Of a stretch of DNA of 64,000 nt, positions 35,665-45,655 are shown piece by piece. The translations under genes and the position numbers were made by a program. Source of the stretch: Flavobacteriaceae bacterium (GTDB taxonomy: Bacteria > Bacteroidota > Bacteroidia > Flavobacteriales > Flavobacteriaceae). A model generated the notes under the pieces. It searched no databases and was not told the DNA's origin. It was given only the letters and a program-made list of their open reading frames with translations. Each line of letters opens with the position of its first letter. Positions within the stretch are counted from its first letter, which is position 1. The stretch is from NCBI GenBank assembly GCA_024763245.1, contig JANTFW010000003.1, positions 1 to 64,000 on the forward strand. Direction: 5' to 3'.

Positions 35665-37380
35665 ATGTCCCTACACAAATTACTCGTAACACTATTCTTA
35701 TTCATCTCAATTTATTCCTTCAGAGGGCAATCCACACAATACCCGCAAGATTATTTCCAAAAACCCTTGGATATTCCATTAATACTTTCGGGAACATTTG
35801 GCGAATTACGGAGTAATCATTTTCATTCCGGGGTTGATATCAAAACACAACAAAGAGAAGGCCTAAAGGTATTTTCTACGGCAGATGGGTATGTTTCCAG
35901 AATAAAAATAAGTAATTGGGGTTATGGCAAAGCGGTTTATATTACGCATCCCAACGGTTATACAACGGTATATGGGCATTTAAAAAAATTCAATAAAAAA
36001 ATTGAGAACTATCTCAAAAAAAGACAATACGAAAAGGAAAGTTACAGTATTCAACTCTTTCCTAAGCCAGAAGAACTACCGGTTAGTAAGGGTGAAATAA
36101 TCGCTTTTTCAGGAAGCACCGGAGGTTTTGTCGGTGCCCACCTACACTATGAAATTAGAAATACCGCTAATTCCAAACCTATAAATCCTTTATTATTTGG
36201 TTTACCTATTGCGGATCATCAACGACCTGTAATTACAACACTTTTTGCTTATCCCTTAACAGACAGCTCTCAAGTGCACCAATCGGCATTACCTGTTAAA
36301 ATAAACATAACGCCTCAAAAAGATGGCACCTTTTTAGCCGACAAAGTGATGGCAAGTGGTAGCATAGGTTTTGGAATTAACACTTTTGACCGCCAAGATG
36401 GCGCACTTAACAAAAACGGCATCTACAGCTTGGAAATGTTGTTAAATGGGAAGAGAGTCTATAAACATACGGTTGAAAAATTTTCTTTTTCAGAATCAAA
36501 ATACATCAACCTGCACATTGATTATAAGCGGTATAAAGAATACAAACAACGTATTCAAAAATGTTTTATCGATCCTGAAAACAAGCTCAGTATATACCAA
36601 GATACCGTTCACAATGGCACTATTTCGGTTGAAGATGGTAAATTCTATACTATCACTATAATCGCAAGAGACCTAAAAGGGAATCAAACGAAAATTTTAA
36701 TCCCTGTTTTAGGTAAAAAAGCACCCATTACTCTTGCTAAAAAAAATAACAAAACACCTTATCCCATCAATGCCAAAGCATTTAATAAATTTAGTAAAGA
36801 TGGCGTAACTGTTGCTTTTCCAAAAAACACATTTTACCACAATTTATATCTAGACTTTAAGGTTCGAGTTGATGGCAGTGTTCAGATCCATAAGCCTATT
36901 GTCCCCCTTAATAAAAGTTTTACTCTTACATTTGATGTCAGCAATTACAAACCCGAGGATAGAGAGCATCTTTTTATTGCCTACTACAATCATAACAAAT
37001 ACCCACAGTACAGCAGTACGGTAAAAAAAGAACACAGTTTTTACACTAAAACCAAGAAATTAGGAAAATTTGCTTTGTTATCTGATTTTAAAGCCCCAAC
37101 TGTAAGTGCCGCCAATTTTAAAGATAAGCAATGGCTCAGTAAATACCGGTATTTAAAAGTAAAAATAAAAGATGATTTATCGGGAATAAAATCATATCGA
37201 GGCGAAATTGACGGGCAATGGATTTTATTAGAATGGGATTTAAAAAAAGGGCATCTCGTTTATGATTTTAATGATAAAAAATTATCCGGAACCAAACATC
37301 AACTAAAAATAACCGTATCGGATAATGCCAACAATACTAAAATCTATACCGCTACGTTTTATAGAAAACCATTAAACTAA
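35665..37380 (+). CDS. Exported M23-family metallopeptidase
   Basis: A 571-residue protein with a signal peptide (LLVTLFLFISIYSFRGQ) and an M23 peptidase domain near the N-terminus (about 45-185). Zinc ligands and catalytic residues are visible in NHFHSGVDIKTQ and GAHLHYEIRN, with TTVYGHLKKF between. The remaining 380 residues are beta-rich with no named domain I can assign. M23 enzymes cut peptide cross-links of peptidoglycan or activate amidases; here the intact HxxxD and HxH motifs suggest activity. Confidence 0.9.
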   Translation: MSLHKLLVTLFLFISIYSFRGQSTQYPQDYFQKPLDIPLILSGTFGELRSNHFHSGVDIKTQQREGLKVFSTADGYVSRIKISNWGYGKAVYITHPNGYTTVYGHLKKFNKKIENYLKKRQYEKESYSIQLFPKPEELPVSKGEIIAFSGSTGGFVGAHLHYEIRNTANSKPINPLLFGLPIADHQRPVITTLFAYPLTDSSQVHQSALPVKINITPQKDGTFLADKVMASGSIGFGINTFDRQDGALNKNGIYSLEMLLNGKRVYKHTVEKFSFSESKYINLHIDYKRYKEYKQRIQKCFIDPENKLSIYQDTVHNGTISVEDGKFYTITIIARDLKGNQTKILIPVLGKKAPITLAKKNNKTPYPINAKAFNKFSKDGVTVAFPKNTFYHNLYLDFKVRVDGSVQIHKPIVPLNKSFTLTFDVSNYKPEDREHLFIAYYNHNKYPQYSSTVKKEHSFYTKTKKLGKFALLSDFKAPTVSAANFKDKQWLSKYRYLKVKIKDDLSGIKSYRGEIDGQWILLEWDLKKGHLVYDFNDKKLSGTKHQLKITVSDNANNTKIYTATFYRKPLN

Positions 37381-37402
37381 TCTTGTACCTAAATAACTGA
37401 TT

Positions 37403-39847
37403 TTGAAAAAACAACTAAGTATTTCTCTTCTATTATTACTTTTTTCAACAACAATTTGGTCACAAAAAACAACGATAAAAGGTATTGTTTCGGATATATT
37501 TGGAAATCCAATCAGCAATGTATCTGTTTTTTATAATCAACAAGGAAACACCACAGATTCTAAAGGGTTTTATAGTCTAAACGTTCCTGAGAATAAAGAA
37601 ATTACAATCACCTATAAACATTTAAGTTATTTAGTTAAAACTAAAAAAATAAAACTCAATTCCGGAGAAGAAAAAGTAATTAATATTACCCTACAATCTA
37701 ATGTAGAAAGTATTGAAGAGGTAAATATTAAATCGCATAAAAATGAGGCACAAGGCATTACACAGGTCAAAGTAGAAACTATTAAAAACCTATCCAGTAC
37801 CAACCCGGGCATTGAGAGCACCTTAAAAATTATTGGATTAGGAACGAGCTCGGATAATGAGTTAAGTACGCAATATAAAGTTAGAGGTGGTAATTACGAC
37901 GAGAATCTGGTCTATGTAAATGGGATTGAAATATACAGACCTTTTTTAGTGCGTTCCGGTCAACAAGAAGGCCTTAGTTTCGTCAATATAGATATGACAC
38001 AAAATGTCAAATTTTCTTCTGGTGGATTTCAAGCAAAGTATGGCGATAAACTCTCCTCTGTGTTAGATATTAACTATCGAAAACCCGATGCTTTTGGTTT
38101 AAAAACGGAACTCAGTCTTTTAGGTGGTAGTCTTATTGTAGAAGGAATTACAAAGCATAAAAAATCTACGGCAATTTTAGGAGTACGTTACAGAGACAAT
38201 AGATTGTTGGTAAAAAACAAGGATATTGAAACCAATTACAAACCTCGTTTTATCGATATTCAATCGTATCTTACTCATCAATTTACGGAAAAATTTTCCA
38301 TAGATTTTTTAGGTACATTCTCGTTAAACGATTACAATTATATCCCGAGCAGTAGACGTACCAAATTTGGTACTATTCAAGAACCCTTGGAATTAATTGT
38401 CAATTATAACGGTCAAGAAAAAGACAAATATTTTACTTCATTTGGTGCGATAAATACACGTTACCAACTCTCCAAAAATTGGCAATTAAACCTAATTGGT
38501 TCCTTATTTAATACACAAGAAGAGGAATATTTTGATATTGAAGCCCTTTATGCCTTAGGAGCGCCGGATCCGGATGCCGGTGCGGATAATTATGGCGAAA
38601 CAGATTATGCCGAGGGAATCGGCTCTCAGCTAAACCACTCCAGAAATGCCCTAGATGCCTTAATCACTAACATTCAGCTTAAAGCCTCGTTCCAACAAGA
38701 GAAAAATCATTTTGACTTTGGACTAAAATATCAAACAGAAGACATTAAAGACCGTTTGATTGAATGGGAAATTCTGGATTCTGCCGGATTTTCCATACGT
38801 CCGCCAAACCATATCGCTAACGAACAACCCTACGAAGCTTTTGAAGGTCCTATTGTCCCCTATCAAGACATTCGAGCAGCCAATATAACGAATCTACAAC
38901 GCTTTTTTGGTTATGCACAATGGAATCGTAAGACGACCCTTAACAATGATCATAAATTATGGACAAGTATTGGGCTAAGAGCCCAGCATTGGAATATTGC
39001 TAACTCACAACAGACAGTAATCAGTCCCAGATTTCAAATTGCATTAAAACCCAATTGGGAACGTGATATTTTATTTAGAATATCCGGAGGTCGTTATGTT
39101 CAAGCACCCTTTTATAAAGAACTTCGTGATAAAGACGGTGTGGTACAAACGAATGTTAAGGCTCAAAAATCAATTCATCTTGTGTTAGGCAGCGACTACA
39201 GTTTTAAGCTTTGGGATAGACCTTTTAAACTGGTGACCGAAGCCTATTACAAGTACTTAACCGATGTAAATCCATATACCTTAGATAATGTTCGGATACG
39301 TTATGCTGCCACCAATAATGCTGTTGCTTATGCCACTGGATTAGATGTAAGGATTAACGGAGAATTTGTACCCGGAACAGAAAGTTGGTTTAGCTTTAGC
39401 TACCTAAACACGAAAGAAAATATTGACAATCAGGGTTTTATACCTAGGCCTTCCGATCAGCGACTAAAATTCTCTTTGCTCTTTCAGGATTATGTCCCCA
39501 ATATGCCACAGCTTAAGATGTATATGAATCTGGTCTATAATACCGGTGTTCCCGGAGGTTCACCAACCTATGCTGACCCTTATGATTTTCAGCTCCGACT
39601 CAGCGATTATAAACGTGCCGACTTAGGAATCTTTTATGTGCTGAAAGATGCTGAGAAAAAAAGCAATAAGGCTTGGCTTACACCTTTTAAAGAATTCAGT
39701 ATTGGTGGCGAAATTTTCAATATGTTTGATATGCAAAATGCCATTACCAACACTTGGGTTAGAGATGTATATTCTAAACAGATGTACGGAATAAAAAACT
39801 ATATGACCGGACGTATTTTTAACATAAAGCTAAAAATGTCTCTATAA
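37403..39847 (+). CDS. TonB-dependent outer-membrane receptor
   Basis: An 814-residue receptor: signal peptide (MKKQLSISLLLLLFSTTIWSQ), a carboxypeptidase-regulatory-like domain (about 25-110; TIKGIVSDIFGNPISNVSVF), a plug domain (about 120-230; STQYKVRGGNYDENLVYVNG) and a beta-barrel to the end. No SusD-like partner is adjacent, so it is not a classical polysaccharide-utilisation pair. The start codon is TTG, which places the signal peptide correctly. The substrate is unknown. Confidence 0.92.
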   Translation: MKKQLSISLLLLLFSTTIWSQKTTIKGIVSDIFGNPISNVSVFYNQQGNTTDSKGFYSLNVPENKEITITYKHLSYLVKTKKIKLNSGEEKVINITLQSNVESIEEVNIKSHKNEAQGITQVKVETIKNLSSTNPGIESTLKIIGLGTSSDNELSTQYKVRGGNYDENLVYVNGIEIYRPFLVRSGQQEGLSFVNIDMTQNVKFSSGGFQAKYGDKLSSVLDINYRKPDAFGLKTELSLLGGSLIVEGITKHKKSTAILGVRYRDNRLLVKNKDIETNYKPRFIDIQSYLTHQFTEKFSIDFLGTFSLNDYNYIPSSRRTKFGTIQEPLELIVNYNGQEKDKYFTSFGAINTRYQLSKNWQLNLIGSLFNTQEEEYFDIEALYALGAPDPDAGADNYGETDYAEGIGSQLNHSRNALDALITNIQLKASFQQEKNHFDFGLKYQTEDIKDRLIEWEILDSAGFSIRPPNHIANEQPYEAFEGPIVPYQDIRAANITNLQRFFGYAQWNRKTTLNNDHKLWTSIGLRAQHWNIANSQQTVISPRFQIALKPNWERDILFRISGGRYVQAPFYKELRDKDGVVQTNVKAQKSIHLVLGSDYSFKLWDRPFKLVTEAYYKYLTDVNPYTLDNVRIRYAATNNAVAYATGLDVRINGEFVPGTESWFSFSYLNTKENIDNQGFIPRPSDQRLKFSLLFQDYVPNMPQLKMYMNLVYNTGVPGGSPTYADPYDFQLRLSDYKRADLGIFYVLKDAEKKSNKAWLTPFKEFSIGGEIFNMFDMQNAITNTWVRDVYSKQMYGIKNYMTGRIFNIKLKMSL

Positions 39848-39862
39848 AGAAGGCATATATCG

Positions 39863-40318
39863 TCAATCATCTAAGATTTGAGCGGTATGATCTTTAGTTT
39901 TTACCTTTTCGATTATCTTTTCTATTAACCCATGCTCATCAATAATAAAGGTTGTTCTATGAATGCCATCATATTCACGCCCCATAAATTTTTTAAGTCC
40001 CCAAACTCCATAATCTTGTATTACTTTTTTATCTTCATCGGCTAATAAAGGAAAAGGTAAATCATTCTTGACACAAAAATTTTTTTGACGTTTTGCAGAA
40101 TCTGCACTTACTCCTAAGACTTCATATCCTTTGTTAAGTAACTCTTGGTAATGATCACGTAAATTCTTTGCCTCCATTGTACAACCCGGTGTACTAGCCT
40201 TTGGATAGAAGAAAAGAACTAATTTTTTTCCTTTATAATCTTCTAAAGAAATGCTGTTACCATCTTGATCCAAAGCCGAAAACTTCGGTGCTTTATCACC
40301 TATTTTTAAATGTTTCAT
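39863..40318 (-). CDS. bcp: Thioredoxin-dependent thiol peroxidase
   Basis: A 151-residue peroxiredoxin of the Bcp/PrxQ class, which reduces peroxides. The peroxidatic Cys is in FYPKASTPGCTMEAKNLRDH (the usual TPGCT motif). GYEVLGVSADS and GVWGLKKFMGREYDGIHR follow. The Cys five residues after the peroxidatic one, found in some PrxQ proteins, is absent here (position taken by Lys/Asn), which suggests a one-Cys mechanism. Confidence 0.93.
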   Translation of the reverse strand: MKHLKIGDKAPKFSALDQDGNSISLEDYKGKKLVLFFYPKASTPGCTMEAKNLRDHYQELLNKGYEVLGVSADSAKRQKNFCVKNDLPFPLLADEDKKVIQDYGVWGLKKFMGREYDGIHRTTFIIDEHGLIEKIIEKVKTKDHTAQILDD

Positions 40319-40447
40319 TTGTACCTACTTTTATAGATTCCAAATATAGTAAGATTTGTAACATGTATATAATAAAACTGTCATATAGTCAACTAACAAA
40401 AGTTGCACGATATTTGTATATCTTTATACCTAATTAATTACAACTTA

Positions 40448-40966
40448 ATGGATACTTTTTTACTTATTACCGGATTCTTACTCACCTTAGCAGGCATTAT
40501 CGGCTCTTTAATTCCCGTCTTACCCGGGCCACCTACAAGTTGGGTAGGACTTTTGCTTTTATATCTTACTACAATAGTTCCTTTGGACTGGTGGGTACTT
40601 GGCATTAGTCTTGGAATAGCCGTTATTATTACCATTTTAGATTATGTAATACCTGCTATGGGGACTAAAAAGTCCGGAGGATCACGCTATGGCATGTGGG
40701 GTACCACACTGGGTTTATTTATCGGTCTATTTTTTATTCCGCTTCCTTTAGGTTTCCTTATAGGAGCTTTTGCTGGTGCTTTTGTCGGAGAATTACTATT
40801 TGATTCCAAGGATTCTAAACGAGCCTTAAAAGCAGCATTTGGTTCCTTTCTTGGTTTTCTTACTTCCACATTTATAAAGTTGGTCGTTTCTTTCTCTTTT
40901 ATGATTTTCTACATCTTTAAATTTTGGGAATATAAAGATCTATTTTTAGCCATTTATTCAAAATAA
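40448..40966 (+). CDS. DUF456 membrane protein
   Basis: A 172-residue integral membrane protein of the DUF456 family. It has the characteristic PVLPGPPTSWVGLLLLYL near the N-terminus and the glycine-rich GALIGAFAGAFVGELL-like segment (LIGAFAGAFVGELLFD), with about five hydrophobic helices. The ORF-track start adds 15 residues; the ATG at 40448 (MDTFLLITGFLLTLAGI) is preferred. Function unknown. Confidence 0.85.
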   Translation: MDTFLLITGFLLTLAGIIGSLIPVLPGPPTSWVGLLLLYLTTIVPLDWWVLGISLGIAVIITILDYVIPAMGTKKSGGSRYGMWGTTLGLFIGLFFIPLPLGFLIGAFAGAFVGELLFDSKDSKRALKAAFGSFLGFLTSTFIKLVVSFSFMIFYIFKFWEYKDLFLAIYSK

Positions 40967-41072
40967 TAGATTTTGACTGTGGTGAGAAAAAATTACATCA
41001 AAATCCAGTTAATATATTAAACCTTTTTTTTAAACAAGTGTCATAGAAAAGTAACTTTTAAAACCTATTTTT

Positions 41073-41519
41073 ATGAAATCATTAGTTTATATCACTGTAT
41101 TATTCTTTAGCTTGAGTACATTCGCTCAAAAACCAATGGCTAAAAAACAAAAATTCGACTTTACTCCGGAGCAACAAGCCGACATACAAAGCAAGCGATT
41201 AAGCTTACTTTTAGATTTGAGTCCGAAGCAAACTCAGCAAGTTAAAGAGATTCAATTGGAACGTGCTATCCAAAGAAAAAGTATGAAAGAAGCTCACAAA
41301 AAAGGTAAAGTAAACGGAGAAAAACCTTCTACAGAAGAAGCCTTTAAATTAAAAAGTGCTCATTTAGATGACCTTATTGCCTTTCAAGGTAAAATGAAAA
41401 ATATCTTAAATGAGGAACAGTACAAACTATGGAAAGAAACACGCAAAAATAATATTGAAAGAAAACAAAAACATAAAGCATTTAAACAAATGCATCAAAA
41501 AGGAAAGAAACAACAATAG
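41073..41519 (+). CDS. Small exported Lys-rich helical protein
   Basis: A 148-residue exported protein with a signal peptide (SLVYITVLFFSLSTFAQ). The mature part is helical and very basic, with LSPKQTQQVKEIQLERAIQR and ILNEEQYKLWKETRKNN. The paired LTPxQ-like segments resemble Spy/CpxP periplasmic chaperones, but no LTxxQ motif is exact. It has its own terminator. Possible envelope-stress role; not certain. Confidence 0.7.
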   Translation: MKSLVYITVLFFSLSTFAQKPMAKKQKFDFTPEQQADIQSKRLSLLLDLSPKQTQQVKEIQLERAIQRKSMKEAHKKGKVNGEKPSTEEAFKLKSAHLDDLIAFQGKMKNILNEEQYKLWKETRKNNIERKQKHKAFKQMHQKGKKQQ

Positions 41520-41537
41520 ATTCTTTGGGCCTAAATC

Positions 41538-41576
41538 AAACAGCCTAAAACACATTAAAGTTTTAGGCTGTTTTTT
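41538..41576 (+). terminator. Rho-independent terminator
   Basis: A perfect 14-bp stem (AAACAGCCTAAAAC and its complement) around an 8-base loop, followed by T residues on the plus strand. It ends the Lys-rich protein gene and lies between convergent genes. Confidence 0.88.
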
Positions 41577-41613
41577 ACACTGTAAAATATAGGAGTTAAT
41601 ACCCCAAAATAGT

Positions 41614-42882
41614 TTATTTAATTAGTAATACTTGCCCAATAAAGATAGTATTATTATCCATTTTGTTTAAGGCTTTTAAACGTGCTACGGTTAAATGGTA
41701 CTTTGTAGAAATAGAATACAATGTATCTCCTTTAGCCACAATATGCGTACTTGCTTCTATAGCTTTTTTAGAAAGCTTATTGGGATCTTTTAACAAAAGT
41801 TTTTGCTCAATATTAATTTCATTTTTTTTAATCCCATTCCACTTTCTAAGATCCGGGACTTCTAAATTGTATTTATACGCAATAGCATATAAGGTTTCTC
41901 CTTGTTTTACAATATGAAAATCCGGAACTTCGACTTGCTTATCTCTTATTACAGAAGTAGTATCAATAACAACCAATACTTTTTTTATTGAATCTTTGGG
42001 TAGGGTCGGTTTTTTAACTGTTTCTTTATGTGGTGGTATCGTATCAATACTTGTTGTAACTGTTGTTTTTTCTTTTTTCTTTTGCTTTAAGAGGTATAAC
42101 TTTTGTCCAACAGCTATTGTATCCGAACGTAAATTATTAATCGATTTTAAATCTGAAACACGCATGTTATAGCGCTTCGCAATACCATATAAGCCCTCGC
42201 CCTTTTTGACAACATAAAAACTAGGCTTCTTCTCTTTTTTTTCTTTTTTTCTCTTACCCAGCACTTGTTCATCATATTTATAGAGTTTATATCTTTCGAT
42301 AATGCTAATGAGTTTTTGTGGGTATTTTTTATCGGTTGCATATCCGGCGGCACGAAGTCCTTTTGCCCAAGCCTTATAATCCCTTGGGTCTAATTTAAAC
42401 AAGGATGCATAGCGTGTTCTATTGGCTAAGAAAGCAGAATGATCATCAAAGGATTGAGAAGGATCCGGATATACTCTAAAACATTCGCCTTTTTTATCAT
42501 CATCGTAATAGGTTTTAGAACCTTGCCAACTCTTATGACATTTTATACCAAAATGATTGTTAGACACACGGGTAAGGCTACTATTTCCACTATTTGACTC
42601 TAAAATACCCTGAGCCAAAGTAATACTAGCCGGAATCTTATGGTCACGCATCTCTTTTATAGCCACATCGGCATATTGCTCTATATACTGTTCTGTCAAA
42701 AGCTTTGTCTTAGAAGAAACTGCTTTTACAATAGGCTTATCTGTTTTATCCGCTACTATCACCTCTTTCTTCTTTTCCACTACCGTTTTTTTTGTAGTAT
42801 GTCTTTTGTTCTTTTTAGCACCACAACTAGTGAGTAAAAGTAAAATACTAAAAACACTTCCGATGTAACTTATTTTACGCAT
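41614..42882 (-). CDS. Glucosaminidase lipoprotein with three LysM domains
   Basis: The 422-residue lipoprotein (lipobox LLLTSCG) has a glucosaminidase domain (about 60-200; ITLAQGILESNSGNSSLTRV with the catalytic Glu, then NNHFGIKCHKSW and SFDDHSAFLANRTRY). Three LysM modules follow at about 220-265, 320-365 and 378-422 (each with a G(E/D)xLYxI(A/S)xKY core, for example VKQGETLYAIAYKYNLEV). It should bind and cut peptidoglycan. It overlaps the next gene by 8 bases. Confidence 0.92.
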   Translation of the reverse strand: MRKISYIGSVFSILLLLTSCGAKKNKRHTTKKTVVEKKKEVIVADKTDKPIVKAVSSKTKLLTEQYIEQYADVAIKEMRDHKIPASITLAQGILESNSGNSSLTRVSNNHFGIKCHKSWQGSKTYYDDDKKGECFRVYPDPSQSFDDHSAFLANRTRYASLFKLDPRDYKAWAKGLRAAGYATDKKYPQKLISIIERYKLYKYDEQVLGKRKKEKKEKKPSFYVVKKGEGLYGIAKRYNMRVSDLKSINNLRSDTIAVGQKLYLLKQKKKEKTTVTTSIDTIPPHKETVKKPTLPKDSIKKVLVVIDTTSVIRDKQVEVPDFHIVKQGETLYAIAYKYNLEVPDLRKWNGIKKNEINIEQKLLLKDPNKLSKKAIEASTHIVAKGDTLYSISTKYHLTVARLKALNKMDNNTIFIGQVLLIK

Positions 42883-43819
42883 TGTTATACTTTATTGTAG
42901 GTAAATTTTTTCTTATTAATCGTACATTCATTCCATCTATTCCTTGTAAACCTCCACTGTGAATCACACACAATTTATCACTTTTTGTAAAATATCCTTC
43001 CTTATACAAATCTAAGATACCAAAAAGCATTTTTCCGGTATAAATAGGATCTAATTGAATTCCGGTCTGTGTCTTAAAATCATTAATAAAATGGACAAGA
43101 TCTGCATTAATCTTAGCAAAACCGCCAAAATGATAATCGGTTATTAGTTTCCAACTCTTACTGGATTTACTATATCGCTTAATTTCATCTGCCAAAAAAT
43201 CACCCTTTAAAGCCGGAAATCCTAACACCTGCTGGGAGGGTTTTGAGGAATTAATAATTCCTGAAATTGTTCCTCCCGTTCCAATTGCACAACAAATATA
43301 GTTAAATTTTGTGTCATTTTCCGTCAAAATCTCTTCACAACCTCTTACGGCTAATTCATTAGTTCCACCCTCTGGAACCAAATAAAAAGAGCCAAACTCC
43401 TTTTTTAAAGCAGCTATAAATTGCGGGGTATGCTTTTCTCTATACGATTTTCGGTCAACAAACTTAAATTGCATACCATGTTTGGCAGCAAAACCTAAAG
43501 TGGGATTTTCTTTAAGTACTTTTTCTACATCTTGACCTAACTCATCACCTCGTATGACTCCAATGGTTTTAAATCCAAACTCATCACCTGCAGCAGCTGT
43601 AGCAGCAATATGATTGGAATATGCTCCTCCAAAAGTCAATAATGTTTTTTTACCTAATGCACGAGCTTCCTCAAGGTTATAACGCAGTTTACGGTACTTA
43701 TTACCTGAAATATAGGGATGCAACAAATCTTCTCGTTTTATCCATAGCCTTATGGGGTGCCCTTCTTTAGGGCTGTAGGTTACCTTTTGGGTCGTACTAT
43801 TTTGTAATTCCAATAACAT
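42875..43819 (-). CDS. PLP-dependent ACC deaminase / D-cysteine desulfhydrase family
   Basis: A 314-residue fold type II PLP enzyme. The PLP Lys is in YISGNKYRKLRYNLEEA, the phosphate loop is CCAIGTGGTISGIIN and the substrate region is TFGGAYSNHIAA. Similar proteins are named 1-aminocyclopropane-1-carboxylate deaminase or D-cysteine desulfhydrase; sequence alone does not separate them. The ORF-track start is GTG; the ATG two codons inside is preferred. It overlaps the glucosaminidase start by 8 bases. Confidence 0.85.
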   Translation of the reverse strand: MLLELQNSTTQKVTYSPKEGHPIRLWIKREDLLHPYISGNKYRKLRYNLEEARALGKKTLLTFGGAYSNHIAATAAAGDEFGFKTIGVIRGDELGQDVEKVLKENPTLGFAAKHGMQFKFVDRKSYREKHTPQFIAALKKEFGSFYLVPEGGTNELAVRGCEEILTENDTKFNYICCAIGTGGTISGIINSSKPSQQVLGFPALKGDFLADEIKRYSKSSKSWKLITDYHFGGFAKINADLVHFINDFKTQTGIQLDPIYTGKMLFGILDLYKEGYFTKSDKLCVIHSGGLQGIDGMNVRLIRKNLPTIKYNNA

Positions 43820-43870
43820 AATCACAAAACTACAATTTCTATGATAAAAAGAGTGATTTCAATAAAAGAG

Positions 43871-43902
43871 AAATGCAACTACCTAAAAAGATAATTGCAT
43901 TT
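43871..43902 (-). terminator. Probable terminator of tRNA-Lys
   Basis: AAATGCAA pairs with TTGCATTT across a 16-base loop, 8 bases after the 3' end of the tRNA on the minus strand. The following T-rich tail is interrupted (CTCTTTTATT), so it is a weak example. Confidence 0.5.
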
Positions 43903-43909
43903 GTTAAAG

Positions 43910-43982
43910 TGACCTGGCTGGGGCTCGAACCCAGGACCACCTCCTTAAAAGGGAGGTGCTCTACCAACTGAGCTACCAGGTC
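43910..43982 (-). tRNA. tRNA-Lys (anticodon TTT)
   Basis: The minus strand folds as a full cloverleaf. The acceptor stem pairs GACCTGG with CCAGGTC, the D arm contains AGCTCAGTTGGTAGAGC, the anticodon stem CCTCC/GGAGG encloses CTTTTAA with anticodon TTT, and the T arm has GGTTCGAGC. The discriminator is A and CCA is not encoded. Confidence 0.97.
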
Positions 43983-44050
43983 TCGCATTAAGCGGGTGCA
44001 AATATAAGATGATATTTTAAAATATCAAACAAAGAATTAATTATTTTTTA

Positions 44051-44815
44051 TTATTTGTCATTAAGATAGGCTTCCCTAACTTTTTTGTACAATTTTGACG
44101 AATACACAAAGTTTACAACCGCCTCATTATCAGTTCTAAATATGTCTTCTTTTGTACCTTCCCATGCTTTAACACCGTCTTTAAGAAAGACAATTTTATC
44201 ACCTATTTCCATTACCGAATTCATATCGTGTGTGTTAATTACGGTAATTATATCGTATTCACGTGTTATTTCACGAATTAAGTTATCAATTAAGATGGCG
44301 GTTTGTGGATCTAAACCAGAGTTAGGTTCATCACAGAAAAGATATTTTGGGTTTAACACAATGGCTCTGGCAATAGCCACACGTTTTTTCATTCCACCAG
44401 AAAGTTCCGAGGGGTATTTAGCATTAGCGTGAGTTAAATTTACACGCTCTAAAACACTATTAACACGTTGCAACATTTGCACTTTATTGTCTTCTGTAAA
44501 CATTTTTAAGGGAAACATCACATTTTCTTCAACCGTCATAGAATCATATAAGGCACTTCCTTGAAACACCATACCTATTTCTTTACGTATTTGACGTTTT
44601 TCATGTTGATTAAGTTTTGAAAAAACGCGACCATCAAAAGAAATCTCTCCCTCTTCCGGTGTATGTAAGCCCAATAATGATTTTAAGAATACTGTTTTTC
44701 CGGATCCACTTTGCCCAATTACCAAACTGGTTTTACCTTTTTCGAAACTCGTTGAAATACCTTTTAGCACATGTGCTTCACCAAACGATTTATGTAAATT
44801 TTTTACCTCTAACAT
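44051..44815 (-). CDS. ABC transporter ATPase, MlaF-like
   Basis: The 254-residue ATPase has the Walker A VIGQSGSGKTVFLKSLLGLH, signature LSGGMKKRVAIARAIV, Walker B YLFCDEPNSGLDP and the switch His in INTHDMNSV. It begins right after the stop of the MlaE-like permease gene. Together they make an MlaEF-type transporter that moves phospholipids across the envelope with an MCE-domain protein. No mce gene is in this window; it is presumably elsewhere. Confidence 0.9.
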   Translation of the reverse strand: MLEVKNLHKSFGEAHVLKGISTSFEKGKTSLVIGQSGSGKTVFLKSLLGLHTPEEGEISFDGRVFSKLNQHEKRQIRKEIGMVFQGSALYDSMTVEENVMFPLKMFTEDNKVQMLQRVNSVLERVNLTHANAKYPSELSGGMKKRVAIARAIVLNPKYLFCDEPNSGLDPQTAILIDNLIREITREYDIITVINTHDMNSVMEIGDKIVFLKDGVKAWEGTKEDIFRTDNEAVVNFVYSSKLYKKVREAYLNDK

Positions 44816-45556
44816 CTATCCTAATAACATTTGTGTTAAAAAATAATTCAAAAGAATAATCACCACACTAGTCCACACAACTGCTTTTGTACTGGCTCTA
44901 CCCACTTCTAAAGCCCCTCCTTGTACTTTATGTCCATGATACGCAGAGACCGTAACGATTACAAAGGCAAACACCAGTGTTTTAATAATAGCATATTTTA
45001 CAAAATAAGGGTTAAATTCTAACTGAATACCTGTAATATAATCTTCTGTAAAGAACAAATCGGTTAAAATTCCTGCTACCCAACCACCTAGTATTCCTAA
45101 AAACATAGCCAAGATTACCAATATAGGATAGAAAAAAAGTACAGCAACTACTTTTGGCAGCACGAGATAATTTAAAGAATTGATTCCCATTATTTCAAGC
45201 GCATCAATCTGTTCGGTAACACGCATCGTTCCGATACTAGAAGTTATATATGAACCCACTTTACCGGCCAAAATAACCGAAATAAAGGTCGGAGCAAACT
45301 CCAAAATCATCGAACGCTTAGTTGCAAAACCAATTAAATATTTGGGAATAAAAGGACTATCTACATTTAAAGCGGTTTGAATAGCAACTACACCCCCTAC
45401 AAAAAAGCCAATAAAGGCTACAATTCCTAAGGATTTAAGCCCTAGATCATCAATCTCCCTAGAGAGTAACTCCCAAAAAACCTTCCATTTCTGCGGTTTT
45501 TTGAAGACCTCTTTAAGCATTAAAAAATAAGCACCTATGTGTTCTAAATTTGTCAT
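44816..45556 (-). CDS. MlaE-type ABC permease
   Basis: A 246-residue MlaE/YrbE-family permease with about five membrane helices. The family signature is around AGKVGSYITSSIGTMRVTEQ with IDALEIMGINSLNYLVLPK, which is strongly conserved in MlaE. The final residues (VVIILLNYFLTQMLLG) form the last helix. It is joined to the MlaF-like ATPase gene with no gap. Confidence 0.93.
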   Translation of the reverse strand: MTNLEHIGAYFLMLKEVFKKPQKWKVFWELLSREIDDLGLKSLGIVAFIGFFVGGVVAIQTALNVDSPFIPKYLIGFATKRSMILEFAPTFISVILAGKVGSYITSSIGTMRVTEQIDALEIMGINSLNYLVLPKVVAVLFFYPILVILAMFLGILGGWVAGILTDLFFTEDYITGIQLEFNPYFVKYAIIKTLVFAFVIVTVSAYHGHKVQGGALEVGRASTKAVVWTSVVIILLNYFLTQMLLG

Positions 45557-45655
45557 AAACAGATTGCTAAAATATAAATTTCTGAGCCTATTTTGTGAAT
45601 TACAACGTTAAATTTATTTTTATATCAATAAACGATTCTTAAAGATAGAGGAAAC